A stretch of DNA of 64,000 nucleotides from Pontiella agarivorans (lineage in GTDB: Bacteria > Verrucomicrobiota > Kiritimatiellia > Kiritimatiellales > Pontiellaceae). This document shows, piece by piece, positions 17,109 through 26,045 of this stretch. How positions within the stretch are numbered: position 1 is the first letter of the stretch; the number at the start of each line of letters is the position of its first letter. Under the pieces are notes generated by a model, which was given only the letters and a program-made list of their open reading frames with translations, ran no database searches and was not told the origin of the DNA. The translations under genes were made by a program, and so were the position numbers. The stretch spans positions 806,001 through 870,000 of the forward strand of contig NZ_JARVCO010000010.1 in NCBI RefSeq assembly GCF_034531395.1, written 5' to 3'.

Positions 17109-19229
17109 ATGAACCGTTTTTTATTCAAGCTGGCCATTTGTGGATGCGGTATTGCCATTGCGGGATCCGCTGAGGCCAAAATGGTAACTTCTCCCGATGG
17201 AAAGGTTTCTCTGGAGATTGCGAATGGGCCGTTTGATCCAACGCCGGAATCACTGAGTAAGATGGAGATTCCTGAATGGTTCAAAGATGCCAAGTTCGGG
17301 ATCTATGCGCATTGGAATCCGCAGAGCGTGGTGGAGAAGAACAACGGTTGGTATGCCCGGAATATGTATATAGAAGGGGACCCTGCTTATAAGACGCACC
17401 TTGAAAAATACGGTCACCCGTCAGAGTTCGGTTATAAAGATATTATTCCGCTGTTTACGGCCGAAAAATTTAACGGTGAGGAGTGGATTAAGCTCTGGAA
17501 ATCGGCGGGGGCAAAATACGCCATCGGATTGGCGACACATCATGATAATTTTGATATGTGGGATTCCAAATATAATCGTTGGAACTCGGTTAATATGGGG
17601 CCGAAAAAAGATATTATGGCGGCCCTGCGTGATGCTGCTGAAAAAGAAGGTATGGTCTTTGGGGTAACCACTCATCTGGAACGGACCTGGAGCTGGTTGC
17701 AGACCAATAAACGGGCAGACACTGAAGGGCCGAAAAAAGGGGTGCCCTACGATGGTAATAATCCGGATTATCAGGATTTTTATCTGCCGCCGGATCCGAA
17801 TGGTGATGACAACCGGCAGCATCCGAAAAATGCTCCCGTTGAATGGCGTATCAACTGGGCGAACCGGATGATTGATTTGATAGATCATTATGCTCCGGAA
17901 CATATGTATGTTGATGGAGCGATACCGTTTCGGGGTGACGACCAAGGCTTTACCGGGCTGGCTGTTATTGCGCATCACTATAATCGAAGCATTCAGCGGA
18001 ACGGTAAGTTAACGGGCGTATTCTGCGCAAAGAAACAGGCTCCTTCTCACGGATATTGGTGGGATGGAGTGGTGACGCAGGATTTTGAACGGGGGCGTGC
18101 CAATGAAATCCAAAAAGACTACTGGCAGACCGATACCTCGATCGGGAAGTGGTTCTGGAGCGGTGATAAACACCGCCCGGCCTCCGTGGTTATTCATGAG
18201 TTTATTGATATCGTTTCTAAAAACGGAAATGTCCTGCTGAATGTTCCGCCGCGTGGTGATGGATCTTTTGATGCAAATGCAGTTGCACTGCTGACCGAAA
18301 TGGGGGCCTGGCTGCAACGTGAGGGCGACGGAATCTACGGGACCCGTCACTGGCTGATCCATGGCGAAGGTCCAAATACTTTTGTTGGGGGCGGTTCGTT
18401 TCAGAAGGATATCACCTATACCTCGAAAGATGTTCGCTATACCCGCAGCAAGGATGGAAAAAATATTTATGCGCATATTCTGGGCTGGGATGAGGACGAA
18501 GATGAAATCTGTCTGCAGTCATTCGCGCCGGGTTATGCCGGGGGAGATATGAAGGTGAAGTCCGTTTCGCTTCTTTCAACCGGGGAAAATCTGACCTTTA
18601 GGAAAACTGCCCGGGGGTTGGAAATTACAAAACCTGTAGAGCAACCGGGACCCTATGCCTATGGGTTGAAAATAGAGACGGCAGATTATTCAAAAAAATA
18701 TGCTGAAACACCATATGATGCTTTCAGTAAACGCGTGGTTCAGCATGACGCGGATATTCCGCTTAAGGTATTTACTGCGCAGATTAAAGGTGAAGGTGCG
18801 CGTTTGCCGTGGATTCGTCGTCATGGTGGTGTATTGGATTCATGGAGTGATGAGCGGGCCTTTCTGGAGTGGGATGTTGTGGTGACGCAGTCCGGCGCAT
18901 ACGTTCCGGAACTGATTTATGAAGATTGTGAGGACTCAGCCCATGCCGTGCTGCAGTTTTCCCGAAAGAGTGTCGAGGGCGTCAGCGATGCCGTACTGGC
19001 CGGTGATGACAAGGGGTTGGATGAGGACGAGGGGTGGGACATTGTTACGGAAGTTCCCGTGGTCTTTAGTCCCGCGGAACCGGGGCAGTTGGTAACGGTG
19101 CTGATGGATCAGGCTGCGCTGCAGGTGACGGCCGGTACCTATCGTATTCGCCTGATTCCCGATCAGGAAAATGTATGGAAAGCGGTGGGTTTTAAGGAAT
19201 TGCACCTGAAGAATAACACGGATGTTTAG
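17109..19229 (+). CDS. GH29 alpha-L-fucosidase, secreted
   Basis: 706 residues. Signal peptide (FLFKLAICGCGIAIAGSAEA) then the GH29 barrel: EWFKDAKFGIYAHWNPQSV, the family start (W/F-x-x-AKFGIF-H-W-G/N); AGAKYAIGLATHHDNFDMWD, the conserved HHDGF-like stretch; and HMYVDGAIPF, where the Asp should be the catalytic nucleophile. VLLNVPPRGDG and the TEMGAWLQREGDGIYGTR stretch are also typical of GH29. About 250 C-terminal residues form a beta domain. It hydrolyses terminal alpha-L-fucose from oligosaccharides. First gene of the operon; the sulfatase start lies 13 bases after its stop. Confidence 0.88.
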   Translation: MNRFLFKLAICGCGIAIAGSAEAKMVTSPDGKVSLEIANGPFDPTPESLSKMEIPEWFKDAKFGIYAHWNPQSVVEKNNGWYARNMYIEGDPAYKTHLEKYGHPSEFGYKDIIPLFTAEKFNGEEWIKLWKSAGAKYAIGLATHHDNFDMWDSKYNRWNSVNMGPKKDIMAALRDAAEKEGMVFGVTTHLERTWSWLQTNKRADTEGPKKGVPYDGNNPDYQDFYLPPDPNGDDNRQHPKNAPVEWRINWANRMIDLIDHYAPEHMYVDGAIPFRGDDQGFTGLAVIAHHYNRSIQRNGKLTGVFCAKKQAPSHGYWWDGVVTQDFERGRANEIQKDYWQTDTSIGKWFWSGDKHRPASVVIHEFIDIVSKNGNVLLNVPPRGDGSFDANAVALLTEMGAWLQREGDGIYGTRHWLIHGEGPNTFVGGGSFQKDITYTSKDVRYTRSKDGKNIYAHILGWDEDEDEICLQSFAPGYAGGDMKVKSVSLLSTGENLTFRKTARGLEITKPVEQPGPYAYGLKIETADYSKKYAETPYDAFSKRVVQHDADIPLKVFTAQIKGEGARLPWIRRHGGVLDSWSDERAFLEWDVVVTQSGAYVPELIYEDCEDSAHAVLQFSRKSVEGVSDAVLAGDDKGLDEDEGWDIVTEVPVVFSPAEPGQLVTVLMDQAALQVTAGTYRIRLIPDQENVWKAVGFKELHLKNNTDV

Positions 19230-19242
19230 TCGGAGGATAATA

Positions 19243-20727
19243 ATGCGCGGGATGATTTATATTTTTGGATGCTTATTGACGATGGGCGTGTTTGCAAAGC
19301 AACCGAATGTGGTGTTGATCATGGCGGATGATCTGAGCCACTACAGTGTGGCGGTTTACGGGTCGAAGACCTATTCGACACCGAATCTGGACAGGCTGGC
19401 GAATACCGGCATGCGTTTTAACGAAGCCTATGCCCTGCCGCTTTGCACCCCGTCGCGTGTGGCAATTATGACGGGTATGAATAACGGTCGGAATTATATC
19501 GGCGGGCATTCGCTCGAGCTCTCGCAGGTCACGTTTGGAGAACTGTTCAGAGATGCGGGGTATGCCACTTGCTTTGCCGGGAAATGGAAACTTTCGGTCG
19601 ATGGATCTACGCCTGGTGATTTCGGCTTCGATGAATATGCAATCACAGAATACCAAGTGAGCCACCCACGATTCAAAAATGCCGTTATGAATATTAACGG
19701 TGAGATCGTGAAGCACACGAAGGGGGAATATGGCCCCGATGTGGCCAATGCATTTGCGCTCGATTTTTTGGAGCGGAATAAGGACAAACCGTTCTTTCTC
19801 TATTATCCGATGATTCTGATTCATGATCCTCACACGCCCACACCCGATTCGCCGAAATACGAGGCGAATGAATATGATAATGCCAATGTGCCGGACATGG
19901 TACATTACATGGATATGCTTGCGGGTAACGTAATTGACCGGTTGGAAGAGCTGGGGCTTCGGGAAAATACACTGGTTATCTTTACCGGCGACAATGGCAA
20001 CAAGAAAGTTAACACCGTTGTGCTTAATGACGGGACCCAATACGGGGGCGGGAAAGGCTGGCTGAAAGATGAGGGCGTACACGTGCCCATGATTGCCAAT
20101 CTTCCGGGGGTTGTTCCGGTTGGAACCAATGACGATCTCATCGATTTTACCGATGTGCTTCCGACGATATGCGACTATGCCGGTATCTCGATTCCTCCGA
20201 CGGTGCCGGTTGACGGCATAAGTTTTCTTCCGCAGATCCTTGGCCGGAAAAATCCGGTGCTTCGTACGGCCATATACGATTGGTATCGGAATACCCCGAA
20301 ACAGGAATTGCAGGAGAGTGCCTTTAACAAGGAATACCGACTGTACAGCAACGGGAATTTTTTCAGTGTTAAAGATGATTTCAAAGAAAAATCCGCCTTG
20401 GCCATTTCCGAGATGACAGAGCGGCAAATGGATATACATCGTATGCTGCAGGCGGCGTTGGATGATCATGCTTTGGTTCCGGTCGCTAAACTGATTCCGG
20501 AAGAACAGTCAGTGAAGATGCATGTGGGGGAACAGTTGCAGCTTGGGATCAAGGTGCTGCCTGAAAACGCGACACAAACCACATTGCGTTGGAAATCATC
20601 GAATGATGCTGTCGTGACTGTAAACAAGTGGGGCCGATTGACTGCTGGTAAAAAAGGAAACGCCGGCATCACCGTTACATCGTTTGATGGGAACAGGAAT
20701 GTATGCATTCCGGTTTCGGTCCAGTAG
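19243..20727 (+). CDS. Secreted sulfatase (S1 family) with C-terminal Big2-like domain
   Basis: 494 residues from the ATG at 19243, which has GGAGG 6 bases upstream and is followed by a signal peptide (IYIFGCLLTMGVFA). Metal site NVVLIMADDL, substrate-site signature LCTPSRVAIMTG with Cys68 to be converted to formylglycine, and KWKLS further on. The last 80 residues (EQSVKMHVGEQLQLGIKVLP ... AGITVTSFDG) match a bacterial Ig-like group 2 domain, unusual on a sulfatase. It removes sulfate esters from an algal-type glycan. A Cys-type sulfatase needs an FGE or anSME maturase, not seen in this window. It resembles the sulfatase at 49321 most closely. Confidence 0.88.
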   Translation: MRGMIYIFGCLLTMGVFAKQPNVVLIMADDLSHYSVAVYGSKTYSTPNLDRLANTGMRFNEAYALPLCTPSRVAIMTGMNNGRNYIGGHSLELSQVTFGELFRDAGYATCFAGKWKLSVDGSTPGDFGFDEYAITEYQVSHPRFKNAVMNINGEIVKHTKGEYGPDVANAFALDFLERNKDKPFFLYYPMILIHDPHTPTPDSPKYEANEYDNANVPDMVHYMDMLAGNVIDRLEELGLRENTLVIFTGDNGNKKVNTVVLNDGTQYGGGKGWLKDEGVHVPMIANLPGVVPVGTNDDLIDFTDVLPTICDYAGISIPPTVPVDGISFLPQILGRKNPVLRTAIYDWYRNTPKQELQESAFNKEYRLYSNGNFFSVKDDFKEKSALAISEMTERQMDIHRMLQAALDDHALVPVAKLIPEEQSVKMHVGEQLQLGIKVLPENATQTTLRWKSSNDAVVTVNKWGRLTAGKKGNAGITVTSFDGNRNVCIPVSVQ

Positions 20728-20786
20728 ATATTTCCAGAGATTGGAAACCTGTTTTTATCATTCATTACTCAATAGGTATTTCTGTT

Positions 20787-23700
20787 ATGACGTATAATTT
20801 ATTAAGAAAATGTTCAGTTGGTTTGGCCGCGTTGGCGTTGTCCTGCAGCGGTGCGGTAGAGATTGAAGTGGATCCAACCTGTAACCGGCTGATTGAGGGG
20901 GGGCACCTTCAGCTGGATCGAACAAAATATTTCGGAATCTGCCGCGGTGCGGCGGGTTTTATGGAAAAGGTCCCGGTTGAAGGAGGAGCGGAGTATCTGC
21001 TGGATGACTTGAATATTGCATTCGGCCGAACATCGGAAGTCTGCAAGCAGTTTTCCCAGGCCCACAAATGGTCAAAAACGCCCGGGGTTCAGGAAGATGA
21101 AGACCGGCCGGGGTATGCTGATCCGGCAACGGTGAAATCGACCGCAATCGATCTGAAACTGGATGAACCCGATGCCATGCAGCACCGGGCGGACCGGATC
21201 CGTACGATTGACGATGGGTTCCACGCTGCCCTGCCGGATTTTATGGAGAAGTATCGAATTGATAAGGTGAAAGAGACGCTTCCGGCGAATCTGGATGCAG
21301 CGACTGAGTACGCGGTTGAATGCCTGAAAGCGATACCGGCATGGAAGCGGCCGGCATTTATGCAACCGATGAATGAGCCGAAGTATCAGATGATTTCCGA
21401 TCCTCATTTTCAACAGTGGCACGTAATGCTCAAGGAGAAGGTTCATGCGGAGGTTCCGGGCGTTATGGTCGGAGGGCCATGCCAGTCGGTAGCCTATTAT
21501 TATAAGAATAATTATGCTCCGTTTACCGGAATGATGAAGCCCTTTATGGATGGAACGCAGGGCAATCTCGACTTTTATGGATTTCATCCCTACGACTATT
21601 TTTCCGGTGATGTTGAGGACTTGTCTAGCGGGTTGCCGATGGAATCTGTTTTAGACCTGCTGGATAATTATTCGCGGATAACATTTAGGAAGCCGGTTAA
21701 ACTTGCGCTGTCGGAAGGCGGTGCAACCGGAAAGAATTTTTATACGCTGTTTGATCCGGCGCGGACGACGGAAGCGTCGCAGGCGGTGCTGGATGCCGTG
21801 GGATCCGTAGAGGATGGGTATGACTATCTGGCGATGTTGAACAATCGATCGCTGAACCGTTTCACCATGACCTGGCTGGATCGCCCGCAAACCATTCTGA
21901 CCCATGTTCCGTTTGTATTGGTTTCCTCGGAGTGGAATGAAAAATATCCGTGGGTACTCTATCGTCGTGAAGGTCAGGTGAAGAGTGGAAAGCATCAGCC
22001 GACGGCCAATTTTGATTTCTATAAACTGTGGAAAGATGTGAAGGGGCGGCGTGTTCATGTGCGAAGCGGATCGCCGGATGTACAGGCCCAGGCATTTGTG
22101 GACGGTTCTACGTTGTATCTCTGTTTGAATAATTTATCGGATGATCGGCAGGAGCTTAATCTTCAGTTCAGTGCCAGGCCGGAACGCATTTCAACGGTTC
22201 GTTATTCCCGCAATGGGTATTTCGGAAAACTGTCTGAAAAGAAATTTAAAAAGCTTCCTTCCGGATTAGTGCTGGAGGGAGATGAGTTTATGATCATCAC
22301 CATGACGTATAACCAACCGATCGTTCCGGAAAAAACAGTGGATGAACAGCTGGTATATGGAGACCGGGTTGTGGAACCGATTCGCGCAAACACGCCGCTT
22401 AATTATCAGCTGAATGTGGAACAGGCAGACTCGGTAACGTATGCCACGTTGCGGATCGGTTTTTCACGTCAGCTCAAGGCGGAGAAAACACCGATTGTTC
22501 TGTTTAACGGGAAGCGGCTGACGGTTCCGATGGAAAGAGCATGGGAAAAACGGAAGCAGGTTAAGGATTATGTTTCATTGAAAATGATTCAGATCCCGCC
22601 CTCGTTGATTCGAGCGGAAAATAGGGTTGAGATTCGTTTCCCGGATGAAGGTGGTTCGGTCGGGTCGGTGGCTTTGCGCATTGGTACGGAAGACGTCGAT
22701 GCACGCCCGGTATATGATGTCCGCGATTTCGGGGCTAAAGGCGATGGCGTATCTTTGGATACAAAAGCGATCCAGAAGGCGATTGATGCTGCAGACCCGG
22801 AGGGAGCGGTTGTTCGCGTAAGTAAAGGATCCTATGTCGTCGGAACGATTAAGCTGAAGAGCAATCTGGAGTTTCATCTGGCGGAAGGGGCAGAGCTTCT
22901 GGGAAGCACCAATATTTTGGATTACGCTAAGGATGTTCAGGTTGCCATTGAGGCTCCTTCTTTCAGTAAATGTGTAATTTATGCAGAAGATTGTGAGAAT
23001 GTCAGTCTGACCGGAACGGGCGAGGTGAACGGACGTGCCAGCTGGTCCTATTTCAGCGGAAAGAATGGTCGGCCGATGCTGATGCGGTTTGTCAATTGCC
23101 GGAACCTGACGTTGAATGATGTAATGCTGCGTAACGCAGGGTCGTGGTGCACCCATATGGTGAACTGTGATGACGTGGTGGTTGATCGTGTGAGGATGCA
23201 TACACGTCTGCTGAAGAATAATGATGGTTTTGATCTCGATGGTTGCAGGAATGTCCTGATTCAAAACTGCGATTTGGTGACGGGGGATGATACGATCTGC
23301 CCGAAGAGTACGAGCAAACGGTTGACTGAGAATGTGACGGTCCGCAATTGCCGAATCAGCAGTCATACAGCGGCATTCAAATGCGGGACCTCTTCGCACG
23401 GTGGCTTCAAAAATATTTCTTTCACGGATTGCGAGATTTATGACTGCCGCATGGGCGTGATTAAATTGTTAATGGTGGATGGCGGAACGATGGAAAATAT
23501 TACCGTTTCAGATCTCACGATGACCAATGTGGAAGGCCCATTGTTTATTCGGCTGGGTAATCGCGGCCGCAGTTATCATAAGGCGACGGAACAGATTTAT
23601 TCTGCAAATGCAACGTCCGAAGGGGCGGCGGTCGGCCGGATTCGAAACATTTGTATCCGCAATATCACTGCAACAGTTACCGGCGACGACAAAACCCGGC

Positions 23701-23999
23701 AGGGCATTATGATTACGGGCATTCCCGGCCATAAAATTGAAAATGTGGTATTGGAAAATATACAGATTGAGTTCACCGGCAATGGAACAGAGGAAGATGC
23801 GGCTAATGTTGTTTTAGAGGACGAAGCGCGCTATCCGGAGCAGCACTTTTTCGGGGTGCTTCCATCCTGGGGGATGTATGCCCGTCACGTGGATGGCCTC
23901 ACGTTGAAGAATGTTGATCTTTCGGTGCGGAATGCCGATCAGCGCAGGAAATTTGTCTGTGTTGATGTAAGTAATTGTACGGGTGACCTGAATCCATAA
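20787..23999 (+). CDS. GH86-GH28 fusion: agarase/porphyranase-like plus polygalacturonase-like
   Basis: 1070 residues from the ATG at 20787, chosen because a signal peptide (NLLRKCSVGLAALALSCSGA) follows. Residues about 25-560 resemble GH86 beta-agarases/porphyranases: FMQPMNEPKY (Glu197, likely acid/base) and KLALSEGG (Glu310, likely nucleophile), followed by a beta-sandwich. At about residue 640 a second catalytic domain starts with YDVRDFGAKGDG, the GH28 signature, with NNDGFDLDG (about 810), TGDDTICPKS (about 832) and KCGTSSHGG, corresponding to the family's Asp and His active-site blocks, on a right-handed beta-helix. One polypeptide would thus combine an endo-acting galactanase and a GH28 hydrolase. 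The open frame extends 28 codons upstream without ribosome-binding site or signal. Confidence 0.72.
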   Translation: MTYNLLRKCSVGLAALALSCSGAVEIEVDPTCNRLIEGGHLQLDRTKYFGICRGAAGFMEKVPVEGGAEYLLDDLNIAFGRTSEVCKQFSQAHKWSKTPGVQEDEDRPGYADPATVKSTAIDLKLDEPDAMQHRADRIRTIDDGFHAALPDFMEKYRIDKVKETLPANLDAATEYAVECLKAIPAWKRPAFMQPMNEPKYQMISDPHFQQWHVMLKEKVHAEVPGVMVGGPCQSVAYYYKNNYAPFTGMMKPFMDGTQGNLDFYGFHPYDYFSGDVEDLSSGLPMESVLDLLDNYSRITFRKPVKLALSEGGATGKNFYTLFDPARTTEASQAVLDAVGSVEDGYDYLAMLNNRSLNRFTMTWLDRPQTILTHVPFVLVSSEWNEKYPWVLYRREGQVKSGKHQPTANFDFYKLWKDVKGRRVHVRSGSPDVQAQAFVDGSTLYLCLNNLSDDRQELNLQFSARPERISTVRYSRNGYFGKLSEKKFKKLPSGLVLEGDEFMIITMTYNQPIVPEKTVDEQLVYGDRVVEPIRANTPLNYQLNVEQADSVTYATLRIGFSRQLKAEKTPIVLFNGKRLTVPMERAWEKRKQVKDYVSLKMIQIPPSLIRAENRVEIRFPDEGGSVGSVALRIGTEDVDARPVYDVRDFGAKGDGVSLDTKAIQKAIDAADPEGAVVRVSKGSYVVGTIKLKSNLEFHLAEGAELLGSTNILDYAKDVQVAIEAPSFSKCVIYAEDCENVSLTGTGEVNGRASWSYFSGKNGRPMLMRFVNCRNLTLNDVMLRNAGSWCTHMVNCDDVVVDRVRMHTRLLKNNDGFDLDGCRNVLIQNCDLVTGDDTICPKSTSKRLTENVTVRNCRISSHTAAFKCGTSSHGGFKNISFTDCEIYDCRMGVIKLLMVDGGTMENITVSDLTMTNVEGPLFIRLGNRGRSYHKATEQIYSANATSEGAAVGRIRNICIRNITATVTGDDKTRQGIMITGIPGHKIENVVLENIQIEFTGNGTEEDAANVVLEDEARYPEQHFFGVLPSWGMYARHVDGLTLKNVDLSVRNADQRRKFVCVDVSNCTGDLNP

Positions 24000-24015
24000 A
24001 TCTGGAAGGGCTGTT

Positions 24016-25569
24016 ATGAAGAAGTTCGTTGTGTGCGGGATTGCCGCTTTTATGTTGCTGGGCGTTGCTGCGGCAAAGAAACCCAATATTATTTTTCTGA
24101 TTACGGATGATCAGAATCGTGAAACCCTGTCGTGTTACGGAGGCAATGCACTGACCCCGAACATTGATAAGCTGGCGGGTGAAGGCATCCGGTTTACACG
24201 GTTCACCACCTCGTCTCCGGTCTGTACGCCGACGCGCTACACCTGCCTTTCCGGTCGGTATGCCAGCCGGGCCAGAGGGCTGCAGAAAAATTGGAATGAA
24301 GGCGAGTCGATGTCCATTGAGTGGAACACCACGTTGGAACCGGACCTCGTTAATGTTCCGAAGGTGATGAAGGCCAACGGGTATAGAACCGGGATGGTCG
24401 GAAAGTGGCATGTCGGCGGTCTGAATGAGGCGGAAGTTAATAAACTGAAACCTGAATCCATCACAAAAAAATCCCGGTTGACTGATCCGGGCGTGCAGGA
24501 ATTTCTGGAACTGCGCCAGCGGATGCTCTGCGAAACCATGCGGAAATCTCATGGTTTCGATTATGTGTCACGGTTTTATCCGGGTAATGCGCAGCACCGT
24601 CATCTTCCGGAAGCGCTGGATGTTCATAATCTGGAATGGGTGATGGAAGGGGCTTTTGAATTTCTCGATGAGACGCCGGAAGACCAGCCGTTCTTTCTCT
24701 ATCTGGCCACAACAATTTCACATGCCCCGTATCCGGTTTTAGGGCAGGACGATAATCCATATATTTGTGAAGGCGGATTGCTGAAGACCCTTCCGAAGGC
24801 TGGAATGCCTTCGCGAAAAAGCGTATTTGAGCGGGTGAAGGAAGCGGGAACCGATCCGGATCTCGTATGGGCCACCTGGCTGGATGATGCGGTCGGTTCA
24901 CTGCGGAATAAACTGGAGGAGATGGGCGAGCTGGAAAATACGCTGATTATCTATTTCAGCGATCAGGAAGTGGCGGCCAAGGGATCGCTCTATTACAATG
25001 GCGTCGGCTCTCCGACGTTTATTACACAGGTTGGAAAAACGCCTCATGCCGTTTCGGATGCCAATCTGCAGAATGTGGATTTTGCGCCGACGATCTTTGA
25101 TTACTGCGGCATCACGCCGCCGGATGACATGCTTTTGGATGGTCGCAGTTTTATGCCGTTACTGAAGGGCGAAGAGCTGAAGAATTGGAAAAAAGTGCAG
25201 TATTGTGAAATCGGTTATTTCCGCAGTGTTATTACGGATCAGTTTCGATACATCAGTTTGCGTGTGCCCGAAAATCTGCCGGAAAAAGCGGAGCGGATGG
25301 GGGGCATCACCTGGGAGACAAAGGTGACCGAGGTGAATGGAAATCCGCTTAAGAATGTTCCGATGTATGAGCAGTGGCATCGTCGGCATAAAGAAGCCTG
25401 GACGGAAAACTGGTGGGATCAGGACCAGTTGTTCGATTCCCGCAATGATCCTCAGGAATCCAGAAATCTGGCGGATAGTCCGGAATATGCGGCACAGCTT
25501 GAAAAGATGAAATCTCTGCTGAGTGAAGAGCTGGAGCGTTTTCCGTTTTCTTACGGTGAATTTAAATGA
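24016..25569 (+). CDS. Secreted sulfatase (S1 family)
   Basis: 517 residues. Signal peptide (MKKFVVCGIAAFMLLGVAAA), metal-binding NIIFLITDDQ, and SSPVCTPTRYTCLSG with Cys70 as the formylglycine site; GMVGKWHVGG supplies the usual Lys/His pair and YFSDQEVAAKG lies where the second metal-site Asp is expected. It starts 16 bases after the GH86-GH28 gene with GGAAGGG before the ATG. It differs clearly from the sulfatase two genes upstream, so the operon probably removes sulfate from two positions. Confidence 0.87.
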   Translation: MKKFVVCGIAAFMLLGVAAAKKPNIIFLITDDQNRETLSCYGGNALTPNIDKLAGEGIRFTRFTTSSPVCTPTRYTCLSGRYASRARGLQKNWNEGESMSIEWNTTLEPDLVNVPKVMKANGYRTGMVGKWHVGGLNEAEVNKLKPESITKKSRLTDPGVQEFLELRQRMLCETMRKSHGFDYVSRFYPGNAQHRHLPEALDVHNLEWVMEGAFEFLDETPEDQPFFLYLATTISHAPYPVLGQDDNPYICEGGLLKTLPKAGMPSRKSVFERVKEAGTDPDLVWATWLDDAVGSLRNKLEEMGELENTLIIYFSDQEVAAKGSLYYNGVGSPTFITQVGKTPHAVSDANLQNVDFAPTIFDYCGITPPDDMLLDGRSFMPLLKGEELKNWKKVQYCEIGYFRSVITDQFRYISLRVPENLPEKAERMGGITWETKVTEVNGNPLKNVPMYEQWHRRHKEAWTENWWDQDQLFDSRNDPQESRNLADSPEYAAQLEKMKSLLSEELERFPFSYGEFK

Positions 25570-25588
25570 TGGTTGATGATAACGGGCC

Positions 25589-26022
25589 ATGTATAAGACC
25601 ATTTTATTAGCTGCGGCTTTGCAGGCCAGCCTATTTGCTTTTTCGTCTGAAGTGCAACCTGAGCTTTCCGGGGTTCTGATCGAGGCGGAGAGTTTTGCGG
25701 AGAAAGGCGGCTGGGTGGTGGATCAGCAGTTTATCGATACGATGGGCTCGCCATATCTACTCGCGCACGGTATGGGAAACCCGACCCTTATGATATTCCG
25801 TTCCGTTGCCTCTATTTCCGGAATATTGAAAACCTGATGATGGCGGGGCGCTGCTTCAGTTGCTCGCATATTGGTTTGGGCGGACCGAGAGTGATGAATA
25901 CAATGGGCCGGATCGGCATTGCAACCGGTTATGCCGCGGCACTTTGCATTGATCATCAAATAACTCCGCGCGAGGTCGGGGAAAAGCATATTGATGTACT
26001 ACAAGCCAAACTTGGTTTCTAA
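25589..26022 (+). pseudogene. Broken FAD-dependent oxidoreductase (internal deletion plus frameshift)
   Basis: The first frame (25589-25837, 82 codons) has a signal peptide and then SFAEKGGWVVDQQFIDTMGS, a stretch I know from the beta-domain of FAD-dependent oxidoreductases of polysaccharide-degrading Planctomycetes and Verrucomicrobia. At about 25786 the frame shifts: in the next frame the DNA reads PYDIPFRCLYFRNIENLMMA, then GRCFSCSHIGLGGPRVMNTM and GIATGYAAALC, the C-terminal FAD-binding end of the same family. Between these two parts the intact family has several hundred residues, all missing here. The gene therefore lost its core and its frame, and cannot make an enzyme. Confidence 0.7.
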
Positions 26023-26045
26023 AGGAATTGTTTAAGGGAGAGGGA

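Noticed and set aside
19273-20469. 398-codon minus-strand open frame
   Set aside because: Lies fully antisense to the sulfatase at 19243; rich in His, Arg and Ile as expected for an antisense frame.
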